Origin: Myxococcales bacterium
Lineage (GTDB): Bacteria > Myxococcota > Myxococcia > Myxococcales > Anaeromyxobacteraceae
NCBI GenBank assembly: GCA_021784995.1
Contig: JAJYHA010000080.1
Location: 1 to 7,414 of the forward strand
Direction of reading: 5' to 3'
Length of the DNA: 7,414 nucleotides
The position numbers were made by a program, and so were the translations under genes. Below, piece by piece: positions 1 to 4,131 of this stretch. Position 1 is the stretch's first letter. Each line of letters begins with the position of its first letter. The notes under the pieces were generated by a model, which was not told the DNA's origin, searched no databases, and was given only the letters and a program-made list of their open reading frames with translations.

Positions 1-411
1 CGCGTCGAGCTCGCCTGCGCGCTCGTCTCCTCGGGTGGGCGCCTCCTCCTCGCGCGCCGCTCGAGCCGGGGGCTCCTCGGCGGGCTCTGGGACCTGCCCT
101 CCGCGGAGGTCGGACCGGGGGAGGCGGCGCGGGACGCGCTCCGCCGCCGGCTGGCCGCCGGCCTCGCCGGCCGCGGCGCGATCGAGGTCGGCCCGGAGGT
201 GGCGGCGGTGCGCCGGACCCTCACCCACCGGGAGCTCGACCTCCGCGCCTACCGCTGCCGGTGCCGCGGCCGCTGGCGGCTGGAGGGGGCGCGGTCGGAG
301 GTGCGCTGGGCCGGGCGCGCGTCGCTGGCGAGGCTCGCGATCTCCTCGGCGACGCGCGCGCTGCTCGAGCGGGCGGGCTGGGATCAGCGGCCGCGCCGCC
401 GGCGGAAGTAG
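1..411 (+). CDS. mutY: A/G-specific adenine DNA glycosylase, C-terminal fragment (5' end outside window)
   Basis: MutY removes adenine mispaired with 8-oxoguanine. Only the last 136 codons are visible, read in frame from base 1 to the TAG at 409-411. They match the C-terminal NUDIX-like domain that recognises 8-oxoG. A strand is followed by LLLARRSSRGLLGGLWDLPS (about residues 15-34 of the fragment), the degenerate 'GLWxFP' NUDIX signature of MutY. The later RRTLTHRELDL segment matches the position of the family's F-S-H recognition loop, here L-T-H. A catalytic NUDIX box is absent, as is normal for MutY. The helix-hairpin-helix and iron-sulfur domains would lie upstream of the window. The tail ends in an Arg/Lys run (RPRRRRK) whose DNA overlaps the 3' end of mltG on the other strand. 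A stand-alone NUDIX hydrolase is less likely, because the box is degenerate and the L-T-H loop is present. Confidence 0.83.
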   Translation, partial: RVELACALVSSGGRLLLARRSSRGLLGGLWDLPSAEVGPGEAARDALRRRLAAGLAGRGAIEVGPEVAAVRRTLTHRELDLRAYRCRCRGRWRLEGARSEVRWAGRASLARLAISSATRALLERAGWDQRPRRRRK

Positions 412-1439
412 TCGATCTGCCAGGTCCGGACCGCCGCCGCGTGGCAGGCGAGATCCGGGCAGAAGACGTGGGTCCCGTCGTTTCGCGAGACGAAGTAGAG
501 ATCGCGGCAGGTCGCGGGGGCGAGGGCCGCCTCCAGGGACGCCAGCCCGGGGCTGGCGATGGGGCCCGGGGGGAGGCCGGCGCGCGAGTAGGTGTTGTAC
601 GGATGCGGCGCCTGGAGGTCGGCGCGGTGGATGCTCTTCGGCCAGCGCCCGGTCCGGAGGTAGGTCGCGTACAGGACCGTGGGATCGGTCTGGAGCTTCA
701 TCCGGCGCGCCATCCGGTTGTGGAAGACGCAGGAGATCCGCGCCCGCTCGGAGGGCTGGCCGGTCTCCTTCTCGACGATCGAGGCCAGGGTCACGGCGGC
801 GCGCTCGTCGAGGGTGATCCCGGGGGTGCGGGCGGCGTCGGCTTTGGCCCAGGCGGCGTCGAAGCGCCGGACCATCGCCTCGACGATCTGCCGCGCCGAG
901 GTGCCGCGGGCGAAGGCGTAGGTGTCGGGGAAGAGGAACCCCTCGAGCGAGTCGGAGGGGACGCCGAGCGCCCGGGCCTCGGCCGGGTCGCGCGCGACGG
1001 CCGCGAAGTCGGCGGCGCTCGCGAGCCCCGAGCGCCCGACGATCTCGGCGATCTCGTCGAGCCGGAGCCCCTCGGGGACGGTCAGGTGGTGGAGGCGGAC
1101 CTCGCCCCGGTAGACGCGCTCGAGCGCCTCGTCCGGGGTGAGGGGCCCGGCGAACGCGTACTCGCCCGCCTTGAAGGGGCGGGGATCCCGCTTCAGCCAG
1201 CGGACGTATCTCCAGGCGAGCGGGCCGTTCGCCAGGACGCCGGCGCGCGTCAGCGCCGCCACGACCCCGCGCGGCGAGGTCCCGGCGCCGATCTCGACCA
1301 CCTTCTCGGAGTCGTCGCCGAAGGGGGTGAGCTCGAAGCGGCGGAGCTCCCGCCAGGCGGACCAGGCCGCGACGGCGGCGCCGGCGATCGCGACGGCGGC
1401 GAGGAGCGCGGCGATCCGGCCGCGGCGGGGCGGGCTCAT
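384..1439 (-). CDS. mltG: Endolytic murein transglycosylase MltG (YceG-like)
   Basis: This 351-aa, inner-membrane-anchored lytic transglycosylase is predicted to cleave nascent peptidoglycan near the polymerisation site and so limit glycan length. A short basic N-terminus is followed by one membrane segment (about residues 9-29). The YceG catalytic domain is well conserved. LTVPEGLRLDEIA lies at about 119-131 and LEGFLFPDTYAF at about 165-176. ASIVEKETG at 219-227 holds the probable catalytic Glu223, equivalent to E. coli Glu218. LQTDPTVLYA lies at 249-258, and the YNTYSRAGLPPGPIASPG block at about 281-298. The ATG at 1439 is chosen because GGGGG lies six bases upstream, the membrane segment follows at once, and ATGA overlaps the ruvX stop. 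An upstream start at 1508 would lie inside ruvX. The C-terminus carries an unusual Cys cluster (C311, C327, C332) and an Arg-rich end. Confidence 0.95.
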   Translation of the reverse strand: MSPPRRGRIAALLAAVAIAGAAVAAWSAWRELRRFELTPFGDDSEKVVEIGAGTSPRGVVAALTRAGVLANGPLAWRYVRWLKRDPRPFKAGEYAFAGPLTPDEALERVYRGEVRLHHLTVPEGLRLDEIAEIVGRSGLASAADFAAVARDPAEARALGVPSDSLEGFLFPDTYAFARGTSARQIVEAMVRRFDAAWAKADAARTPGITLDERAAVTLASIVEKETGQPSERARISCVFHNRMARRMKLQTDPTVLYATYLRTGRWPKSIHRADLQAPHPYNTYSRAGLPPGPIASPGLASLEAALAPATCRDLYFVSRNDGTHVFCPDLACHAAAVRTWQIDYFRRRRGR

Positions 1440-1849
1440 CTCCCGCCCCCGTCGAGCCAGCCCTGGAGGATCACCGCCGCGGCCTCGGCGTCCACGAGGC
1501 TGCGCCACTCCCGCGCGGGGACGCCGCGATCGCGCAGGCGGCCCTCGGCCTCGAAGGTCGAGAGCCGCTCGTCGAACAGGTCCACGGGGACTCCCAGGCT
1601 GGCGCCGATCCGACCGGCGAAGGCGCGCGCGAGGCGGGCGGAGCTCCCCTCCGTCCCGTCCATGTTGAGCGGCAGACCCACGACCGCTCGGGTCACCTCG
1701 AAGGCGCGGGCCACGTCGGCGATCGCGTCGAGATCCGCCGGACCGCCGCGCCGGTGGACCGTCGAGTGGGGGCGGGCGGTGCGGAGGATCTCGTCCGCCA
1801 GCGCGAGTCCGATTCGGGCCCGGCCCAGATCCACCCCCAGGTAGCGCAC
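1436..1849 (-). CDS. ruvX: RuvX/YqgF family RNase H-fold nuclease (pre-16S rRNA processing / Holliday junction resolvase-like)
   Basis: This 137-aa protein has the usual length for YqgF/RuvX, an RNase H-fold family linked in E. coli to maturation of the 16S rRNA 5' end. The N-terminus MRYLGVDLGRARIGLALAD carries the first acidic residue, D7, in the DLG motif. GLPLNMDGTEG (58-68) and FDERLST (92-98) follow, then VDAEAAAVIL (about 119-128) with the last conserved Asp. The start is GTG at 1849. Upstream in-frame codons offer no ATG, GTG or TTG close by, and the DLG motif must sit within the first ten residues. No Shine-Dalgarno sequence precedes this GTG; a sigma-70-like promoter abuts it instead, which suggests leaderless translation. 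The TGA overlaps the mltG ATG (ATGA), so the two genes are probably one translationally coupled operon. RuvX next to MltG is a familiar pairing in bacteria. Confidence 0.92.
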   Translation of the reverse strand: MRYLGVDLGRARIGLALADEILRTARPHSTVHRRGGPADLDAIADVARAFEVTRAVVGLPLNMDGTEGSSARLARAFAGRIGASLGVPVDLFDERLSTFEAEGRLRDRGVPAREWRSLVDAEAAAVILQGWLDGGGR

Positions 1850-1857
1850 GCCCGGCG

Positions 1858-1887
1858 AATGTATGGGGCGCGGCGGCCCCGCGTCAA
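1858..1887 (-). promoter_or_regulatory. Predicted sigma-70-type promoter of ruvX-mltG
   Basis: On the minus strand TTGACG (1887-1882) is followed after 18 bases by TACATT (1863-1858), nine of twelve matches to the consensus. The -10 falls in the only short AT-rich patch of this very GC-rich intergenic region. The predicted start point, seven bases past the -10, is about 1851, two bases before the ruvX GTG. Predicted from sequence only. Confidence 0.5.
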
Positions 1888-1965
1888 CCGGCCGGGCCGC
1901 GGATGGAGGTCGCGCGCGCGGACCCCCGCGCCCGGCCAAGCGCGCGAGGTCGCTCGGCCCCCCGC

Positions 1966-1981
1966 TGGCACGGCGCTCGCT
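1966..1981 (+). promoter_or_regulatory. Predicted sigma-54 (-24/-12) promoter
   Basis: TGGCACG (1966-1972), GCGC, then TCGCT (1977-1981) matches the RpoN consensus TGGCACG-N4-TTGCW except for one base (C for the second T of the -12 element). The base before it is C, as preferred. The invariant GG (1967-1968) and GC (1979-1980) are exactly ten bases apart, as required. The predicted start site is about 1992, giving an approximately 44-nt leader with a good ribosome site before the ATG at 2036. Expression would then need RpoN and an AAA+ enhancer-binding protein, neither of which is encoded here. Confidence 0.6.
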
Positions 1982-2035
1982 CGAGCGCATGGGGCCGAGC
2001 CCACCGCTCGGTTCACGCACGGAGGACACAGACCG

Positions 2036-2992
2036 ATGACCACCATCGCCAACGCCGGCTCCGCGCCGGGCGCCTCCTGGGCGCCGGAGCTGGAGCCGTC
2101 CACCCGCCCGGGGACGCACCTCCCCGGCGCGGCCCCCGAGCCGGCCGGGGTCGCCCGCCTCCTCCCGAGCCGGACGCTCTCGATCACCGGCCCCCGCTCC
2201 GCGTCGGCGGCGAAGGCGTCGTCGACCGCCGCCAGGCGGGCCACCAGCACCAAGACCGCGGGCTACACGGCCGGCGTCTCCTCCGCCGAGACCGCGTTCC
2301 TCAAGGATCCCAGGCTGTCGATCGAGGAGAAGCTCTTCCGCTTCATGGAGCTGGTGGCGCAGAAGGGCGAGAAGGACCTGCTGGCGAAGATGGACGAGAT
2401 GCAGGGGAGGGGGAGCGCGGGCTCCGCGTCGAAGTCCTCCGGGTCCTCCGGGTCCTCCAACTCGGGGAGCTCCTCCGGGGCCGCGCCGAAGAAGTCGGGG
2501 GGGATCTGGGGCTTCATCAAGTCGGTCATCCCGGGGATGTCGCTCGTCGACAAGGTGGTCGGAGGCGGCGGCTTCAAGTCCCTGGTGACCCAGCTGAGCG
2601 GCCCGGTGCTCGCGGCGGGGGTGACGGCGCTCGGCGCGCCCTTCCTCGCGCCCCTCGCGCTGCAGGCGGGGCCGGAGATCACCGGCGCGATCCTCGACGG
2701 GATCGACGGCGGCGAGGGTGCCGCCCCGGAGGGCCCGGCCTCGTCGACCCCCGCGCGGGCCATCGTCTCCGCGCCGTCGCGGAGCGCCTCGACCACCGCC
2801 GCGGCCACGGCGAAGAGCTCGAGCTCCAGCGCGAGCTCGGGCACCACCGCGGCGGACGGCAAGAGCGAGCAGCTGCAGATGATGGAGCTGCAGCGGTTGA
2901 TGGACAAGCAGAAGGAGATGATGTCGATGCTCTCCAACGTCCTCCGGTCGATGCACGACACCCGGATGACCTCCATCCAGAACCTCCGGTGA
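2036..2992 (+). CDS. Unrecognised 318-aa low-complexity protein with hydrophobic core and C-terminal coiled coil; possible secretion substrate or translocator
   Basis: I do not recognise a named family. The ATG at 2036 is set by GGAGG ten bases upstream. The layout is modular. Residues 1-82 are Ala/Pro/Ser/Thr-rich and likely disordered. Residues 84-123 (from TAFLKDPRLSIEEKLFRFME) form a charged amphipathic helix. Residues 124-152 are a Ser/Gly linker. Residues 156-222 are hydrophobic and Gly/Ala-rich (FIKSVIPGMSLVDK, then LVTQLSGPVLAAGVTALGAP). Residues 225-273 are a second Ser/Ala/Thr linker. Residues 275-318 form a Gln/Met-rich coiled-coil-like helix ending in SMHDTRMTSIQNLR. There is no Sec signal peptide. 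A hydrophobic centre flanked by coiled coils, together with a downstream TPR chaperone-like gene, recalls type III translocators. That role is inferred from architecture and context, not from recognised homology. A cytoplasmic or membrane-associated structural protein is also possible. Confidence 0.85.
   Translation: MTTIANAGSAPGASWAPELEPSTRPGTHLPGAAPEPAGVARLLPSRTLSITGPRSASAAKASSTAARRATSTKTAGYTAGVSSAETAFLKDPRLSIEEKLFRFMELVAQKGEKDLLAKMDEMQGRGSAGSASKSSGSSGSSNSGSSSGAAPKKSGGIWGFIKSVIPGMSLVDKVVGGGGFKSLVTQLSGPVLAAGVTALGAPFLAPLALQAGPEITGAILDGIDGGEGAAPEGPASSTPARAIVSAPSRSASTTAAATAKSSSSSASSGTTAADGKSEQLQMMELQRLMDKQKEMMSMLSNVLRSMHDTRMTSIQNLR
2435..2458 (+). repeat. Short in-frame tandem repeat (TCCTCCGGG unit) coding a Ser-Ser-Gly linker
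   Basis: TCCTCCGGG occurs twice head to tail (2435-2443, 2444-2452) and is followed by a partial third TCCTCC. It encodes SSG repeats in the Ser-rich linker of the 318-aa protein. Such a 9-nt unit could change copy number by slippage without breaking the frame. Confidence 0.6.
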
Positions 2993-2999
2993 GGGCGCC

Positions 3000-3437
3000 A
3001 TGACCACGCTCGGAGCGGTCGAGACGACGACGCTGGCGGAGGCGATGGGGATGACCCAGGAGCTGGGCGACGCGATCGCGCGGATCGCGGCGGAGGAGCT
3101 CGAGGGCGGCCGGCCGGAGGCCGCCCGGACCATCCTGGATGGACTGGTGGTGACCAACCCGCGAGACGGTCTCGCCTGGGCGCTGCTCTCCCGGGTCCAC
3201 CGCGCCCTCGGGCAACCGCTGGCCGGCCGCTTCTGCGCCGAGGTCGCCTTCAAGCTCGCCCCGGACGAGCCGGCGGCGATGCTCGTCCGGGCGGAGGAGC
3301 TCCTCCGCGAGCCCGGGGAGCGCTCCCTGGGGCTCGAGCTGATGGCGAGCCTGTCGAGCCTGGCCGGCGCGGCGGGAGATCGCGCGCGAGCGCTCCTCGC
3401 GGCGGCCGCCCCGACCGGCGCATCCGCGGACCCCTGA
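3000..3437 (+). CDS. TPR protein resembling SycD/LcrH-type class II secretion chaperone
   Basis: This 145-aa helical protein has about three degenerate tetratricopeptide units, roughly residues 24-54, 57-88 and 89-120. The middle region (ARTILDGLVVTNPRD, then AWALLSRVHRALGQP, then CAEVAFKLAPDEPAAM) follows the pattern of SycD/LcrH chaperones. Those carry a 'GL..LDxxDxRxxxGLGACRQALG' repeat followed by an 'A..LDxxEPRxxFHAAECxL' repeat. Class II chaperones of this kind hold translocator proteins before export. The total length is slightly under the usual 160-170 aa. GAGG (2991-2994) overlaps the stop of the preceding gene and lies five bases from this ATG, so the two are translationally coupled and probably make partner proteins. 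The resemblance is judged by eye. A generic TPR protein is the alternative, as many TPR proteins share this length and fold. Confidence 0.8.
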   Translation: MTTLGAVETTTLAEAMGMTQELGDAIARIAAEELEGGRPEAARTILDGLVVTNPRDGLAWALLSRVHRALGQPLAGRFCAEVAFKLAPDEPAAMLVRAEELLREPGERSLGLELMASLSSLAGAAGDRARALLAAAAPTGASADP

Positions 3438-3446
3438 GGTCCATTT
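3428..3446 (+). terminator. Weak candidate terminator after the TPR gene
   Basis: GGACC (3428-3432) and GGTCC (3438-3442) form a 5-bp stem around a 5-base loop that contains the TGA stop codon. A short ATTT follows. The stem is short and the T tract minimal, so this is only a candidate. Confidence 0.28.
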
Positions 3447-3473
3447 AGCCCGTCATTCCGGGAGCATCCAATC

Positions 3474-3503
3474 TTGACGCCCCTCGACGGATCCGCCGAT
3501 AGT
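3474..3503 (+). promoter_or_regulatory. Predicted sigma-70-type promoter of the cold-shock gene, with inverted repeat over the -10
   Basis: TTGACG (3474-3479) is followed after 18 bases by GATAGT (3498-3503), nine of twelve consensus matches. The predicted start is near 3510, leaving an approximately 80-nt leader. A perfect 7-bp inverted repeat, CCGCCGA (3493-3499) and TCGGCGG (3506-3512) with a 6-base centre, covers the -10 and start region. It could be an operator, since it would be mostly outside the transcript. Confidence 0.5.
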
Positions 3504-3509
3504 TGTCGG

Positions 3510-3589
3510 CGGCCCAGCGCCCCTGCACTCCAGCGGCGGCAGCGTCACCCGGGCCGTGCCGCCCCTCCCGCGGAAGGACAACCGAAGCG
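3510..3589 (+). promoter_or_regulatory. Predicted 5' leader of csp with hairpin ahead of the ribosome site
   Basis: The leader contains a perfect 7-bp stem, GGCGGCA (3535-3541) with TGCCGCC (3557-3563), enclosing 15 bases. The ribosome site GGAAGGA (3572-3578) lies nine bases downstream and eleven bases before the ATG. Long structured leaders that change with temperature are known for cspA-type genes. Whether this one does so is inference. Confidence 0.4.
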
Positions 3590-3790
3590 ATGGCAAACGG
3601 GACCGTGAAGTGGTTCAATGACGCGAAGGGGTTCGGCTTCATCTCCCAGGACGGCGGCGAGGATGTCTTCGTCCATCACACCGCGATCACCATGGACGGC
3701 TTCCGCACCCTGAAGGAAGGGGAGCGGGTCGAGTTCGACATCACCCGGGGCCCGAAGGGGCTTCAGGCTGCGAACGTCCGCCGTCCGTAG
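3590..3790 (+). CDS. csp: Cold-shock domain protein (CspA family)
   Basis: A 66-aa single cold-shock domain of standard length, an OB-fold that binds single-stranded RNA and DNA and melts mRNA structure. The N-terminus [19 protein letters not shown] holds the aromatic patch (W8, F9) and RNP1 (KGFGFI, 13-18). RNP2 is VFVHH (26-30). The C-terminal half ([22 protein letters not shown]) is also typical. The ATG at 3590 is chosen because it begins the canonical domain and has GGAAGGA eleven bases upstream. An in-frame upstream start at 3503 would add 29 residues that match nothing in the family. Two stop codons in tandem (TAG TAA) end the gene. It has its own predicted promoter and lies just ahead of infA. 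Whether it is cold-induced or constitutive cannot be told from sequence. Confidence 0.97.
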   Translation: MANGTVKWFNDAKGFGFISQDGGEDVFVHHTAITMDGFRTLKEGERVEFDITRGPKGLQAANVRRP

Positions 3791-3795
3791 TAAGT

Positions 3796-3843
3796 AGCGG
3801 CCCGGCTGTGGGCTCCGAGCGGCTTCGGGATTCCCGGGCCGCT
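3796..3843 (+). terminator. Long hairpin downstream of csp (terminator or attenuator candidate)
   Basis: AGCGGCCCGG (3796-3805) pairs perfectly with CCGGGCCGCT (3834-3843). The 28-base loop contains a smaller CCGA/TCGG hairpin (3815-3818, 3825-3828). No T tract follows, so it would be an atypical intrinsic terminator, a 3' stabilising structure, or an attenuator before infA. Confidence 0.4.
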
Positions 3844-3861
3844 CGCGGCACAACGGTCGAA

Positions 3862-3881
3862 CGGCCCCGGCACCGGGGCCG
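3862..3881 (+). terminator. Second GC hairpin between csp and infA
   Basis: CGGCCCCG (3862-3869) and CGGGGCCG (3874-3881) form an 8-bp all-GC stem with a 4-base loop. No T run follows. It ends 15 bases before the infA ribosome site AGGGG (3897-3901), so it could affect infA expression as easily as stop csp transcripts. Confidence 0.35.
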
Positions 3882-3909
3882 GGCGCGGCGCAAGTAAGGG
3901 GAAGTTCGA

Positions 3910-4131
3910 GTGAGCGAAAAGGAAGCAGGCATCGAGGTCCAGGGCACCGTCGACGAGGCGCTCGCCGGCGGGATGTACCGGGTCAAGGTCGATCAGGGAC
4001 CGGTCGTCCTCGCCTATGCCTCGGGCAAGATGAAGAAGTTCCACATCCGCATCATCCCGGGCGACCGCGTGAAGCTCGAGCTCTCGCCCTACGACCTGAC
4101 GCGCGGGCGGATCACCTACCGCGACAAGTGA
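3910..4131 (+). CDS. infA: Translation initiation factor IF-1
   Basis: A 73-aa protein of standard IF-1 length, an S1-type OB-fold that binds the 30S A site during initiation. It reads [20 protein letters not shown] (about 8-27), [22 protein letters not shown] (about 37-58) and [13 protein letters not shown] (59-71), matching the IF-1 signature throughout. The GTG start at 3910 is supported by AGGGG (3897-3901) eight bases upstream and by the family's N-terminal length. The gene is not in a ribosomal-protein operon here. It follows csp after two hairpins and overlaps the next membrane protein gene by GTGA. No separate promoter was found in the 119-base gap, so it may depend on read-through from csp. 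A second infA copy elsewhere in the genome is possible but cannot be judged from this window. Confidence 0.97.
   Translation: MSEKEAGIEVQGTVDEALAGGMYRVKVDQGPVVLAYASGKMKKFHIRIIPGDRVKLELSPYDLTRGRITYRDK

Larger units (their letters stand above)
1850..2035. other. Divergent intergenic control region between ruvX-mltG and the secretion-like pair
   Basis: This 186-bp stretch has no convincing gene. It holds the leftward sigma-70-like promoter of ruvX at its left end. Right of that is an inverted repeat, GCGGCCC at 1873-1879 and GGGCCGC at 1894-1900, with centres 21 bp apart. A rightward sigma-54-like promoter lies at 1966-1981. A second inverted repeat, GCGCTC-N4-GAGCGC at 1973-1988, spans the -12 element. 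The ribosome binding site GGAGG lies at 2021-2025. The first inverted repeat is about 70-90 bp upstream of the -24 element, a plausible place for an enhancer-binding activator, but short GC palindromes are common in such DNA. Confidence 0.5.

Noticed and set aside
1439..1508. Upstream start for mltG giving 23 extra residues
   Set aside because: It lies within ruvX, adds only Arg/Gly-rich sequence, and the ATG at 1439 has a better-placed ribosome site and a stop/start overlap.
261..1844. Long open frame on the plus strand opposite mltG and ruvX
   Set aside because: It is the antisense of two clear genes, its composition is Arg/Gly/Pro/Ala-rich, and it matches no family. Long open frames are expected opposite high-GC3 genes.
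2263..2976. Minus-strand 237-residue open frame opposite the 318-aa gene
   Set aside because: Its peculiar Ser/Ala/Pro-rich and Cys-containing composition mirrors the sense codons. The sense frame has a ribosome site, a promoter and a coupled downstream gene.
1436..3253. 605-residue open frame on the minus strand that would extend ruvX upstream through the 318-aa gene
   Set aside because: Only its last 137 codons are RuvX-like. The rest is low-complexity antisense of other genes, and the RuvX N-terminus is fully accounted for from the GTG at 1849.
3503..3589. N-terminal extension of the cold-shock protein from an upstream start
   Set aside because: The extra 29 residues are low-complexity, precede the canonical MANGTVKWF start, and lie over the predicted promoter and leader.
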